From assembly GCA_021234155.1 (NCBI GenBank), contig JAJEKV010000018.1, forward strand, positions 18,186,583-18,250,582: a stretch of DNA of 64,000 bases, given 5' to 3'. Of this stretch, positions 35,720 through 47,326 are shown piece by piece. The translations under genes were made by a program, and so were the position numbers. Below the pieces are notes generated by a model. It saw only the letters and a list, made by a program, of their open reading frames with translations. It had not been told where the DNA came from and did not search any database. Each line of letters opens with the position of its first letter. Position 1 is the first letter of the stretch. Origin of the DNA: Isoetes taiwanensis (taxonomy: Eukaryota; Streptophyta; Lycopodiopsida; Isoetales; Isoetaceae).

Positions 35720-35812
35720 GCCCATGCATAGGAGCCATCGAACACATGCCATTGACTACGACTCCAAGATCCAGTTGTCAATGGCATGCATTCGATGATC
35801 CTATACATGGCT
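35720..35812. repeat. Long imperfect hairpin, ~36-bp arms, 20-nt loop
   Basis: The left arm (35,721-35,756) includes CCATGCATAGGA and CATGCCATTGAC. The right arm (35,777-35,812) is its reverse complement with about six mismatches and one bulge (GTCAATGGCATGC, TCCTATACATGG). The loop is 35,757-35,776. The arm length and mismatch pattern fit a small foldback such as a MITE or a microRNA-precursor-like stem. Confidence 0.75.
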
Positions 35813-35856
35813 CTTTCTTCATTTCCTGGAAACCAACAAACACGATTCGTTAGTGA

Positions 35857-35940
35857 GCTTGGGGAATTGAACCCCAACGCAATCCCAATGCTCATCCGAG
35901 CATAAGGGAGATCTCGGAGCAGGGGGTCTCCCTTATGCCC
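35857..35940 (-). other. Second tRNA-like T-arm plus 14-bp inverted repeat
   Basis: The minus strand carries TTGGGGTTCAATTCCCCAA, a T-arm-like stem with a B box. Next to it, at 35,901-35,938, GCATAAGGGAGATC pairs with GGTCTCCCTTATGC across an 11-nt gap. It probably descends from the same tRNA-derived repeat as the segment 190 bp to the left. Confidence 0.5.
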
Positions 35941-36048
35941 AAGGGCCAAAGCCCTCTTCAACCCTACAGATGTTAGTAAGCAAATGGAAAGCACAAAGCA
36001 TGTACAAGACATAGCATGAGATGCATATGTTAGCATGCAGTAATGTCA

Positions 36049-36210
36049 GCGATGTAGATAACCAGTGACAACTTCAACCTATGCAAAGCGATGTAGATAA
36101 CCAGTGACAACTTCAACCTATGCAGAGGGAGTAGAACATAGTGACAAATTCAACCTATGCAGTGCACGCGGAGTAAAGCATTGACAACTTGAGCCTATAT
36201 TGCGTGCAAA
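36049..36210. repeat. Tandem repeat, 39-bp unit, about 4 copies
   Basis: The first two copies are nearly identical (GCGATGTAGATAACCAGTGA then CAACTTCAACCTATGCA). The next two are diverged (AACATAGTGACAAATTCAAC, GCATTGACAACTTGAGCC). Confidence 0.85.
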
Positions 36211-37866
36211 GGTTAACAACATAGGTAAAATCCAAGATTTTAGCACAAACAAAACAAACCTTTTGAATGAATCAGAGACGAATTTGTCAAACAAAACCTT
36301 TGTGTGCAAAAGTGGAAGGAACTGAGGGAAACTTCTAGAGTACAACAATCTTGACCAAAGAATTTAGCGTGTTTATAGATAATACGACCAAGCCCAAATA
36401 GCCAGTATATAAGTATTGGACGTTGCCATTAGAGCTCAAAATCCAAACGCTTTTTAAGTTATACATACACAGATCCGGCAAGTCTCAAACTTGTGTGCAC
36501 GATGAGGGCGGTGTCCGCGATTATCTTTGCTATTGCGGATCCCGGTAATACTTTACGTGGCGAGTAGAGGGCAAGCCATTCAATAAAATGCACTTGAAAA
36601 TGTGGTTGTATGACAAGGTCACTTCCAGGAATGCTACGAAGCCGGGCTACGACTAGAGAAGGCATACCTATGAATTTCGTGACTAGAGTCGCATCATTGC
36701 CGATAACTTGGCTGTTTGAGAAATTTGATTATTCCAGGGATAAATTGCTGCTTTCTGGCAGCCCTCCTCATAGAAGACATGATGAACAAAGGATGAAAAT
36801 AGACAAGAACAGGGCCAAGATGCTAACCTCTGGTCTGTGCAGATCGCTCCACCCTGGCCGCCCAACCGAACCTCATATACCTGAGAACACCAGTCAGAGG
36901 ATGGCCTCCCTAAAACGCCTAACCCTCGTCTTTGGCGACACCTCATGTAATTGGATCAACCGGATAGACAACTGGATACAACACATAATCTCCCCAAAAT
37001 AGCATTCTCCTCTCATTATCGACACTGCGGTAGTCTCCACCTTTCGACCCCATCGGGATCTCGGGACTTCATCGCAAATTTCGGTTTCTAAAACGCATTC
37101 CAGATTCCAGCATCACAAAAATCACGTTTTTGCATAGACCAACCCACTCACCTTAAATCATATGTAGCTCTAAAAATAACATTCTTAATCGGGACATTAT
37201 GCGGTTGAAACCACATATGCGAGAAATGGATATAGCTTTTTGGAAGTGTTGTTGCACACATATCCAAGGGCGCTGTAAGGCCTACTTCAAATTGAAATAT
37301 CTTGAAGCCCCTCGCTGTGAGACAAAATAATTTATGCCTTTGGCATGACAGAAAGTTCCTAAATTCCAACCTTCTAAATGCCAGACAAAAATTCAAAATG
37401 ACAGAATCCAATTTATTTAATAAAAAAATATAGAATAGAATATAATAGAAGAGAAGAAAGACACATTTGTATTACTTGCATTATAACTCAAAAAATGGTA
37501 CATAAATAATTATTTGGACAAAACCTAAGTCATGACGTACTTCCGATTTGAGCTATGATTTGGTTAGCCCACCTTTGTCCCGATAAACATTTCATCACAC
37601 GTAAATACTCACAAGCAAAATTTTAGATTTACCGGGTAGAGCTTTGCATTTCAAGCCAGAAAAAAAGCCATAATCTAGGGAGAAAGAACAGATGTCATGA
37701 TGTCCAGTAACACTTGCTCACTTCCTCCTCACTTGCTTTGTAACATTATCATTCTTTTAATATATTGCTGACACAGTTCTTCAAAAAAAAAAAAAAATTT
37801 CCTGTCTAGTTCTTGCTGAGAAAATGTCAAAGGGTAAGAAGTTACATGGAAATAAATGTCACATGT
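36211..37866. other. No gene seen
   Basis: AT-rich DNA with a less AT-rich patch at 36,460-37,060 that carries frames on both strands but no recognised domain. Confidence 0.35.
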
Positions 37867-38109
37867 TCAGGATGTCCTGTTGTTGCATTCAAATAGCCGG
37901 TTTATATCGATGAAGGCGTGATTGGTTTGGAAAATGGAATTTTGCGGGTGGTAACTAATGAGCGGCATTGCTCTCCTATCTTTTGCTACATACCAATTCT
38001 TAAAATATGATTTTCTTGTAGCACTCTTGATAGCATTCTGGTGAGAGAAACCCCGCTCACAACTTGTTGTGCTTTCAGGAATGAGCATGCTACATTGCCA
38101 TAAATTCAT
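37867..38109 (-). pseudogene. hAT transposase C-terminal dimerisation-region remnant
   Basis: The minus-strand frame reads CSMLIPESTTSCERGFSHQN then AIKSATRKS. The PxSTTSCERGFSxQNxIKS signature is the conserved hAT C-terminal dimerisation motif. The frame ends after about 80 residues, and no catalytic part or zinc-finger BED domain is visible nearby, so this is a fragment. hAT transposases insert with 8-bp target duplications; none could be assigned here. Confidence 0.7.
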
Positions 38110-39899
38110 TAGGGCTGGAAAACTGTTTCACCAGCTGTCACAAGTTCCATTTTCATCTCTACATATAAATAAAGCCACCATCATACTTTTATTCTTCACA
38201 GCCCTGTAAATTTTCCCAACAAAGTCCTCTCTCTCCCTTCGGACATCTAACTGATCAACCTTTGAAGCGAACTTCAATAGTAAAGTTTCCAACCAAGTGT
38301 TTCCCAATTCCCCCCACCAAGAAAAACCTTGTATATAGAATACAAGAAATATTTCATAATTTTGGATACTCGATGGTTGACGAAGCATAAAAAATATTAT
38401 AACCATTAATCAAACTATGGACTTCTCTAAGTATTTTTATATATAACGTGTTATATGTAGAAATACAAGTATAAATCGTATTTATTATATAAAGATATTA
38501 TATGGATGGAATATAGGAAAAAAATGACAAGAAAATCTAAATTTTTAGCCTTTAAATGACGTGTAAAAATTTTACTTGTCTTTCCTATGACAGGCATTTA
38601 ATGATTCGATGCCCTTCATATGCAAGACAATTTTTTTTCCTATTTGACAGGCAAAATAGCCAAAGATGGGCATGAAAGCCGTCAAATTTTAACGTTGTTT
38701 GAAGCTGGTGCTTTTTTCAATTCGTGTCTAGTGAAGCTCTGACAAACAAATGCTCCAAATCAGGTACTTTTTTGTTGAGTTTCAAGACTTACTGCTCTTT
38801 CAAGCTTAGTCAACTTAACACTGCTCTTCCAAACAAGCATAGCCTAGTCAATCTAACTAATTTGGATCCAGTTTGAAATTGAGAAAGCACCCGATATCAA
38901 GATACGCTAGCATCAATTTTCTACACTTAGGTTTGACTATGGAAAATTGGCCTCCTCTAAACCTAAATTGACCGTTTTCTTGCAAATTCAACGTGACCTA
39001 GTCATAACCAATTTGCTTTGCAGCAGCTTCTATGAAACCAGGTAAATTGAGTATATCTTGCGCTTTCCTGGCTTATAAAGCTTGAAAATTGCTGGTTTGA
39101 TATTCGAACCAGCTTCCGTCAGTTTGCAAGGTATGAAGTCTTTTCCCATGCTCATAGAAAAAGTGTGGCCGTGCAGTCTTGATTTCAATTTTGTTGTGTA
39201 AGTCTTGGGGAGCAGTTGTGGAAGTTTTGAGAAATGATATACGGTAGAGGGACCGAGAGATAAGTAATTTCTTTGACAAATTGACAATCAGGTAAATTAG
39301 CTAGTTAGATTACATGATAGAAAGATAAAATCAAGAAGAATTGAAGTGACATGAGAATTGTATCGTCGCTAAGTTTCTATTTCAAAGTGACGTAAATTTA
39401 TCTGTCCAAATATTATTTGAATGAAAATAGAAGCTTGCATCAATTTCCTTGCAGAGTTACTTTACGATTTTCTTGTCAATAGAGCATGCTAAAGAAACAT
39501 GTTCAAGAGATGAGGGTTTTATAGACGTTGTTACTCATATATTATAGGTAAATCCACAACAAAAGATATGCTAAAATAGTCATGGTTACCATATCCATAT
39601 AAATCCATCCATTATGATGCTTTATAAAACATTGCAAATTGCTTTTACTCGTATGACATGGTGAGATGGGGTATGCACCTCTTTTAGAGTATTATGGGTG
39701 CCCTTATGTTGGCACACATATTTCTAGCTCCAATTATACATTTTAGTTGATTATGAAATGTACTTTGTTGAGAAGTGACAGTTCTATTCAGTTCCAACTG
39801 CGTAAAATGGTTTCACTTTAAAATTCTTACAACAGCCTAACATATGCAATGCATCAAATGGAGCCCTAACCTAGACTCAGACTCTAGGAAATCAACCGA
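38110..39899. other. No gene seen
   Basis: Very AT-rich DNA. A minus frame at 38,406-38,128 has no recognised domain. Confidence 0.35.
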
Positions 39900-40079
39900 T
39901 GGTCAAGACCTCCAGATAACAACATACGGAATCATGACAATGACAATGGATGACATAGAACAATGGCTAGGGTAGTCCACTCCATCCGCCCCTCCTATGC
40001 ACACTTTACAGATAGGCTGAATCACGCTATCACATGGCTATAACCTTCCGAAGACGTAATCTACCCTATTGTGACGACC
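39900..40079 (-). repeat. LTR family C, copy b, left half (split by element D)
   Basis: CAATGGCTAGGGTAGTCCAC, CATCCGCCCCTCCTATGCAC and ACTTTACAGATAGGCTGAAT align with copies a and c. It ends in CCTAT, the target duplication of element D, and the homology resumes right of element D at 49,959. Confidence 0.75.
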
Positions 40080-40142
40080 ATACGGATATTCGTATCATAC
40101 GAACATTATACTCCTATGTACAAAAGATGGTCATCGGAACCT
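40080..40142 (+). repeat. 5' LTR remnant of element D (63 bp)
   Basis: It matches the first ~63 bases of the 3' LTR at 49,437 (TGTGACGACCATAC, GATATTCxTATCATA, GTACAAAAGATGGTC) with about six differences, then homology stops. This marks a deletion endpoint inside the LTR. Confidence 0.88.
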
Positions 40143-40249
40143 AAGATCAGCCTGCCATAAAAAATTGATGGCATTAGATCCAAGCTCCGAGGTTTTTTGA
40201 ACTAGATTCGTCTTGTTATTCGGTTCCATTACCGGGTATCCTATGGATC

Positions 40250-40860
40250 GAGAAGCGTGTCGGACTAGTTGGCTCTCTTCTTTCTAGGTCAGCCTTGAGT
40301 TGGTTTGCCCCCCCGGAGAAAGGGCTCCCGAAGTTGCAAAATTTTGCTTTATTCACTGCAAAGCTCAAGGCATGCCTTGGAGACACGTCGTCGTCGGTGC
40401 AATGATCCCACAAAACTTTGCAATCTAAGGCAAGGCTCTCATCCAGCTTCAGTATATGCATCAGAATTTTATCAAATTGCGGTAGATACTGCCTGGGATG
40501 ATGTTGCACTTCGAGATTGTTTCCAAAGGGGGTTATGTGAGGATGTCAAAGATATGCTGTTGTCTATGGAGGACCCTCAGACTTTGGAAGAAGCCATCGA
40601 ATTTGCGGTTCGATGTGATAATCGGCTCTTTGAACGCAGTAAGAGATATATATAGTTATTTAGGGCGATTCGAGGATCTTTATCTGCCATGGTAGAAGCG
40701 ACATCGGAGAGAGGCTAATCTTTGCCTCTCCGGTGGAGGAGCTGGTCATATTGCTCGTGGATGCCCCGTAGGAAGTCAAATCGATCCGAAAAATTGTTCG
40801 AGCCCCATCCGAGTAGTAGGAGTCTCGGCGGTTGCTCGACATTCCTTTAACTCTCCCACA
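40250..40860 (+). pseudogene. gag of element D with zinc knuckle (broken)
   Basis: Capsid-core fragments read LRQGSHPASVYASEFYQIAV, DTAWDDVALRDCFQRGLCED and EEAIEFAVRCDNRLFER (40,430-40,640), the usual gag C-terminal core of plant chromoviruses. A diverged zinc knuckle (LCLSGGGAGHIARGCP) lies near 40,725. The start is missing and at least two frameshifts occur. Confidence 0.8.
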
Positions 40861-41055
40861 TATGACGAAGGTTTTATTCCCTCGGACAAAGTCGTAATAA
40901 AAGAATTTTTATCTCTATTTCATTGAGTCGGAGGATGGGAGGATAGAGACGATGGCGAACTTGATTGTGGTGCGAATGCCCCTTCATGGATAGTATGTTA
41001 AGCTACTAAAGCGGGCCATTCCTAGAAGCAGGGTCGAGCATCCTAGCTCTGTTAT

Positions 41056-41330
41056 GTGATTGATGGGCGTGAGATCTCTTCAGGCGCAGTCACAGAATGT
41101 ACTGCACCTCTTCACATTTTGTTCGCGGGAGCTTCTTGTAGCATTTCCTTCAATCTCATTGCTAGCCCACATGCGCCAGTAGTCTTGGGTCTGCCCTGGC
41201 TCGAGCTACATAACCCACAGATTGATTGGCGTACTAGATCCTTTCGGTTTGCTGATTCGAGCTCTAGTTCCAGTTCATCTGTAGTTCAGACCTCTGCATT
41301 AATATCTATTTCAGTCCATATAGTATCATA
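41056..41330 (+). pseudogene. Aspartic protease region of element D
   Basis: The frame includes HAPVVLGLPWLELHNPQIDW then RTRSFRF, the conserved end of the chromovirus pepsin-like protease. The catalytic DSG would lie upstream near 41,020-41,050 and is not legible. A Pro/Ala/Val-rich linker (APVPALAPVLDP repeats) follows to about 41,560. Confidence 0.7.
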
Positions 41331-41639
41331 AACTCCTGATTTTGTCCTTGCTATTCCTGGTTCTGCTCCACGTCTCGATTTGGCTCTTGTCTCTGCTCCA
41401 GTTCATGTCTTAGATTTTGACCATATTCTAGATGATGTCCCAGCCCCAGTTTCTGCTCCAGTTCTTGACCCAGTTGCTTCTACTTCTGCTCCTGTTCCTG
41501 CTCTTGCTCCTGTTCTTGATCCTGCCTCTGTACATGCTTCTTCGCGCCCTCAGCTCCATATCTCGAAGATCCCTCTTCACAAGTTTATTAGATCTAGTAG
41601 GCAAGATCCCAGATCAGCATTTGCAATCAAAGTCTATCC

Positions 41640-43065
41640 CGACTAGCTGCTTGAGAAAAGTAGGCTCTGTCCTTCTGATAAGTACAAGGATTTTGGCGAT
41701 GTCTTTGATAAGGTCAAAGCCAACAAGCTTCGTAGCATCGTCCTTATGACGCCCCATTGATCTTGACCAAGGGCGACCCAGCCATTTGGCCCTATCTATG
41801 GCTTATGCCAAGCTTAATTGGAACTTTGCGGACCTATATCGAGGAGAATCTTACAACTGGGTTTATTCGACATTCTCAGTCACCCGCAGGAGCTGCCATC
41901 TTCTTTGTTTCCAAGAAGGATGGTTCTTTGCGGCTGGTTGTGGATTATCGCGGCCTCAACAAGATCACTGTGCGTAATCGCTATCCTCTCCCTCTAATCC
42001 AGAGTTACTTGAGCGGCTACAAGGTGCACGATACTTCATGAAAATAGATCTTCGAGGTGCCTATAATCTTATCCGCATCAGGGAAGGCGATGAGTAGAAG
42101 ACAACCTTTCGAACTCGATATGGTCATTTTGAGTTTACCGTCATGCCTTTCGACCTTACCAATGCTCCAGCAGTCTTTTAGCACATGGTTAATGATGTTT
42201 TTCAGGAGTTTTTGGATCTTTTTATTATCATCTATCTAGATGATATTCTGGTTTATTTGAAGACTTTGGAGGAGCATGAAGAACATGTCAGGAAGGTCCT
42301 TCAGAAGCTACGGGAACATGGACTTTATGCCAAGCTGGAGAAGTGTCAGTTCGAGCAGGACAATGTCGAGTTTCTGGGCTATCGCATCATGTCTCAGAGT
42401 GTTACCATGGATCTAGAGAAGGTCAACACAGTTCTTGATTGGGAAACACCTTCCTCGGTCCAAGACGTATAGTGCTTCTTGGGGTTTGCCAATTTTTATC
42501 GCCGCTTCATCAAGGACTATTCGGAGATCGTCTTGCCTTTGACACGTCTCACCAGGAAGGATGTTCCTTTTAAGTGGACAATTGAAGCAGAATCAACATT
42601 CATCACTCTGAAGCATGCTTTTACAGCAGCACCTATTCTTGCACACCCGGATCCTGCGCATCCCTATATTTTTGAAGCTGATGCATCAGATTTTGCTCTT
42701 GGCAGCATCTTATCACAAGAGGGGAATGATCATGAGTTGCACCCGATGGTCTATCATTCCCGAAAGTTCCAGGCTGCAGAAATCAACTATCCTATTTACG
42801 ATAAGGAACTTTTTGGCGATTGTTGACTCTTTTTAGGAGTGGCGACGATTTCTTGAGGGTTCTCCTCATAAGGTGATTGTGTATACGAACCATCACAATC
42901 TGGAGTATTTTCAGTCTGCTCGAGTTCTTAATCGTCGTCAGGCTCGGTGGCATACATAGGTACTATCACGCTTTGATTTCATCATGAAGTTTCGGCCTGG
43001 CACGCTTCAAAGAAAACCAGATGCTCTTTCTCGCAGATCTTATTTCGAACCTAAGGCGGGGGAGC
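41640..43065 (+). pseudogene. Reverse transcriptase-RNase H of element D (broken)
   Basis: RT reads SPAGAAIFFVSKKDGSLRLV then [54 protein letters not shown] and LFIIIYLDDILVYLKTLEEH, with a YLDD catalytic box. The thumb reads LGYRIMSQSVTMDLEKV, then FANFYRRFIKDYSEI. RNase H reads YIFEADASDFALGSILSQEG, IYDKELF, and FRPGTLQRKPDALSRR near 43,035. Several TAG/TGA stops (42,041, 42,095, 42,180, 42,470, 42,825) interrupt the frame. Confidence 0.9.
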
Positions 43066-43242
43066 CAGCATTTGATCAGCAATCACAGGTTATTCTAGGA
43101 CCTGATCGTTTACAGCTCATGGCCATCATTTTGTTCGAGAGGCGTTACATCCTTATTGGAGTTTGTTCGAGCATCTCTTCCTTCTGATCCATTGGCGTAG
43201 GACATAATATCACAGCTTGGCTCAGCATCATCTTCCCGACAA

Positions 43243-44150
43243 ATGAGGTTGGACTATGATCATTTTGAGGTTCAAGATGGACTTGTATTTCATGATGGAT
43301 TCCTGTATATTATGGATGGTGCCCTTCGACTTCAAGTTCTACAGTCCTATCGTGATTCTCCTCTCGCCGGCCATTTTGGCATTGCCAAGACTCTGGAACT
43401 TATTGCTCGAGATTATTGGTGGCGGGTCTCGTCGCCTTTGTTGAGACTTTTTGTGCGCTCATGTGATATTTGTTGTCGCAAAAAAGCTCCCAAGCACCGC
43501 CCACATGGCTGCTTCAGCCTTTACTGAGTTCAATCGGTCCATGGAAGAGTATTTTGGTGGATTTTATTGTCGAAGCTTCCATCCTCCGGTGGCCATGACG
43601 CCATCCTTGTTGTTGTTGACCGTTTTCTAAGATGGCACATTTCATCCCTTGCGACCTTGCTATCTCGGGGGAACCCACGGCCCGGTTCTCTTGCGCCGAG
43701 GTGATTGACTCCATGGCTTACCGGATAACATTGTCGTGTGGCGGCCCTCGGTTTATTGCTAGCTTTTTGGGCGTCTATTGCAACTCTTGCATGTGGAATA
43801 CTTCGCTCTCTTGGGACATCACCCGAGACCAATGGGCAGGTGGGCGCACTAATCAAACACTTGAGCGATATTTCACGATGCTTCATCAATTATCGCCAGG
43901 ATGATCGGGTTGATTGGCTACGGCTGGTAGAATTTGCTTACAATAATTACGTCCATGCCTCCCACAGGCCGAGAACTTCCGTTCTTTATTAATTCGGCAT
44001 GCATCCCCACGGTGGTCTTTCATTGCTCCCGGATATGACTTCGGTCAATTCGGTCGAGGACAAGCTTCGAAGCTCGCATGCTCGAGGATGATCTTGACAC
44101 CACCATCTCCTCGAGGCCCAAGCACGTTATTGTTATCATGCAGATCAGCA
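43243..44150 (+). pseudogene. Integrase of element D (broken)
   Basis: The zinc-binding domain reads SYRDSPLAGHFGIAKTLELI and RSCDICCRKK. The core is split by frameshifts: near 43,540 a PWKSILVDFI start (first D), KMAHFIPCD, then near 43,740 and 43,830 the second D and PETNGQ regions in a different frame, and RVDWLRLVEFAYNNYVHASH at about 43,905. After 44,000 the frame decays. The DDE triad can be traced only with frame corrections. Confidence 0.78.
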
Positions 44151-44196
44151 CCATCAGGACGCTCCTCATTTTGCAGTTGGTGATCTTGTTTGGCTC

Positions 44197-44534
44197 TTGC
44201 ATCAGGATTTGCCGATAGCTCGCCCTTGTAACAAGTTCGACTACCGGCGCTTAGGTCCATATCGGATCATTGAACGAGTTGGTGATGCTGCTTTCCGTCT
44301 TGAACTTCTGCCATCAGTTCGGCTTCATCCAGTGTTCCATGTGTCTTTGTTGGAACCCTATATGGCGAATCCATTTCCAGATCGAGTACCTCCACCTCCA
44401 CCACCAGTCGAGATTGATGATCATGAGGAGTTCGAGGTTCGAGAGATTCTGGACTCCAAGTTTCTTCGTCGACGATTCTATTACTTTGTCGATTGGGAAG
44501 GATACTTGCCAAGTGATAGGTCTGGGAGCCTGCC
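44197..44534 (+). pseudogene. Integrase C-terminus and chromodomain of element D, cut by insertion
   Basis: The frame reads YRRLGPYRIIERVGDAAFRL, SVRLHPVFHVSLLEPYMANP, then the chromodomain EFEVREILDSKFLRRRFYYF then VDWEGYLPSDRS. At 44,534 the coding sequence is interrupted by the TIR element. It resumes at 49,307 with GEPAENLTNAPDKIAEFHRR then YPNKRS and ends near 49,430. Chromodomains tether the integration complex to methylated histones. Confidence 0.9.
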
Positions 44535-45181
44535 CCGGGGGGTTCACCTCTTTTTTCCGTACAAAACATGTGCGTGGGCGATGAAGGGGTTTTTTTGAGT
44601 TTTTGAAGTACGTATACTTAAGGTGTCTCCCACGTTTTGGCGCCGGAGGAGCTGTATTTCCACGGTTTGAGGAGCGGTTTTCCTGCAGGGGTATGCACTT
44701 AGAAATACGTTCAAGGGGGTTAGATGCTTTGCTGATTGCCGGGGAGATACGTTTAAGGGTCCTTGGATTTTCGGAGGTATGTTTTTGATTTTTTTTTCCC
44801 TGTACAGTTTTCGTGGTAAGTTCTCAATCTCTACCCAGGTTCTGGTGCAAAATCTATCTTCTCACAAACTTACCTTTTTGCTTGCTCTGCGTTGTGTTAT
44901 TTAGGTGCGGTACAACGGCGTGCATCGAACCGAGATGGTTCGGGGAGGTTTTTTGGAAATGTGCTTAGTGCTAATGTTGGCGGGCTCCTCCAATGAGACA
45001 TCTTGCATTGGAGTGCGGGCTTGTACGCTTTTGTGGTTTACATAACTGTCAACAAAGTCTACGCTCCGAGGGAATGAAGGGTATGGCACAGATAAAGTTT
45101 GCATATGATTGACATGTGTTCTCGATTTCTCTATTGTGATAACTTATTGTTATGCTAATTCTGTTCTTATGTTCACACCAA

Positions 45182-45597
45182 TAATGTTTGCTGCTCAAAG
45201 TATTCAGCTAGGCCAGAATGATATAGTAGTAGCTTGTGGCATGGAGAGTATGTCAAATGCTCCTTATTATTTACCAAAAGCCAGGTATTTTTGCATAACA
45301 CATGCTTAACACTCTCACCATTCACAAGCATTAATACCAAAACCCTTTTCAGGCAGGGATATCGCATGGGCCATGGGGAGATAATTGATGGCATGCTAAA
45401 GGATGGCCTTTGGGATGTGTATAATGATGTGAATATGGGTGTCTGTGCTGGGATATGTGCAGATAAGTACCAAATATCGCGTGAGGAACAGGTAGGCAGC
45501 TTATATGATTTCTCAAAGTAATAGACAATTAATTGTTGAAGGATGCATGCAGGATAACTATGCTGTGCAAAGCTACAAAAGAGCTATTGCAGTAGTT
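45182..45597 (+). pseudogene. Acetyl-CoA C-acetyltransferase (acetoacetyl-CoA thiolase) fragment, captured
   Basis: Three exons with introns retained. Exon to 45,284 (donor CCAG/GTATTT) reads [20 protein letters not shown] then [13 protein letters not shown]. Exon 45,353-45,491 reads MGHGEIIDGMLKDGLWDVYN then DVNMGVCAGICADKYQISRE (acceptor TTTTCAG, donor CAG/GTAGGC). Exon 45,553-~45,594 reads DNYAVQSYKRAIA. The enzyme joins two acetyl-CoA at the start of the mevalonate pathway. The piece covers the middle of the thiolase N-terminal domain; the active-site Cys region and the whole C-terminal half are absent. Intron retention indicates capture at the DNA level. An acceptor for the first exon is not clear. 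Confidence 0.85.
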
Positions 45598-45654
45598 TAG
45601 CATCCTTGTATCTGTCACATATCAAGGTTGATTCACTTTTCTGACTGTTCTATT

Positions 45655-46565
45655 TTTTTTCAGGTTACCAACGCTGCACAAAGGCTTTGATCTACCTGAG
45701 CCGTTTGCTCTTCACACCGATTGCCCACATTACTGGCGTTACCACTTACCAGGTTTAGTATTTTGTTGCCTGGCAATATCACTTGTGTGCCATTCAGTAT
45801 TAACATTGATGATTTCTCCACTTCAACTGTCTTATATGGAAGAGGACCAAGGAGTTGTAAACTAATGATACACTTATTGCCAAAGAAATGCTAATAGAAA
45901 TCGTAACATTGAGTACCTGTCAATAGGAATGTTAATAGGCAGGTTGAATGGATAGCTTCTTTATTGCATCTTTTGTTTGAGGACCTTTAAGGATGGTGGA
46001 ATTCCAGTAAGATATTGATGGGGAGGCGGGGCGTAAAACATGTTTCATGAGTTGAAGGCATAAGTTGTGATTGGGAACCATGCTATAGTGAACAATTTTA
46101 AGAACTTGGGAGTGCAAATATGGACTGGTGTGGGGGTATATTAATAATATACGGTTGCATGAATGTGCTAAAGATATCTGATTACAGGTTGGCATCCCTC
46201 CTCTAGCACTTCTGACCTATAACATCTCTAAGCGATGCCAAATTTGGGACTGAAAAGTCCATTGTTGGCCGCTTTGACTTTATGCGGTATCCGGCGTTGT
46301 TTGTTACCTTTGCATGTCTTGACTTGGTATTCCATTTCTGTTTATTAGAGGAATCGGAAGAAGAATATTCAACAAGATTAGCGGACAACTTAGAAATTGA
46401 TTTTGAAGGAGGGGGCGACATGGTAATAGAGACATGCATTTACTTTTTGTGGGGAGTAATTGTTGCTTGTTTTATAGGTGTTGGAGGTGTAATTACATTT
46501 AATTTGGTAGCCATTGCCTTGTCTCTCCTCTGGGTAGCCGCATTTATTCTTAGAACTTTGTAATG
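45655..46565 (+). other. Other segments inside the Pack-MULE-like element, origin unknown
   Basis: A possible exon at 45,664-45,755 (pyrimidine tract and CAG acceptor; frame [20 protein letters not shown]) and an ORF at 46,282-46,563 with an acidic stretch (EESEEEYSTRLADNLEID) followed by two hydrophobic segments (IYFLWGVIVACFIGVGGVI and NLVAIALSLLWVAAFIL, probable membrane helices) may be further captured host fragments. I cannot name their source genes. Confidence 0.4.
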
Positions 46566-47232
46566 GGTCTTGAGTGGCGTGATTCCTCCTCCATCTACAT
46601 ATTTCGACAAAGGTAGACAAAAATTCTATTGATATTTGGACCTTTTTATGATGTTGTTGGGACTTTTGTGCATTTATCAAAGACATCTAGGTCTTGATTG
46701 GATGCAAAGGTGGAGGGTATACGATATGCAATATACTCCACCGGTTTTAACTTAAATCTAAATTTTGTGAGATTTGGATATAGACATTTAGACAAGTGGT
46801 AGCCGAAAGACTTGAGTTGACATTAAAGATTTAAGTTGGATCTTTTAAGTTTTATAATGATCTCCGGATCTAGAAAACATAAATGAAAGGTGTGATTTTA
46901 AGAAAGGTGTGATTTTATCCGGGGTAATAGATGGGGCAAAAAGGATTTTTGTTCCTAACAATCTCTTCCTAGGAAGAAAGGAGCACAGCAGGCCAATGCT
47001 TAGCAGACGATTATCTTAGTTTTGCAGATCACATGGGAGGTGAATGTTTGAAGGAGCCAATATGTGTAGTATGCATAGATTAGGCGCATCAAGCTGCACC
47101 TGTTATAGCTTCTTTCTGATTCTTCCATGTGATAGTTTATTTTCTCTTTGAGCTTGAGATCTGCATATATGTTGCATGGTTTTGGACTGTTTTATGCTGG
47201 AAAGGGTTCTGTTCTTCCTGCCTGCACTTAAA

Positions 47233-47326
47233 GACAGCTTCCAAAGTTTCAAATGAATGATGGGCAAACTACCACTTGAGACAGCTTCCAAAGTTTCAAA
47301 TGAATGATGGGCAAACTGCCACTTTT
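47233..47326. repeat. 47-bp tandem duplication
   Basis: The unit GACAGCTTCCAAAGTTTCAA then ATGAATGATGGGCAAACT is present twice with one or two differences, inside the Pack-MULE-like element. Confidence 0.88.

Noticed and set aside
38128-38406. Minus-strand ORF of 92 codons right of the hAT remnant
   Set aside because: No hAT catalytic motifs or any other domain could be recognised, and the frame is not continuous with the dimerisation motif.
40216-40509. Minus-strand ORF of 97 codons
   Set aside because: Antisense of element D gag; the plus strand shows a clear gag core.
46282-46563. A complete small membrane protein gene
   Set aside because: The frame has two hydrophobic stretches but no recognised family. 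It lies inside the Pack-MULE-like element and may be a captured fragment or chance.
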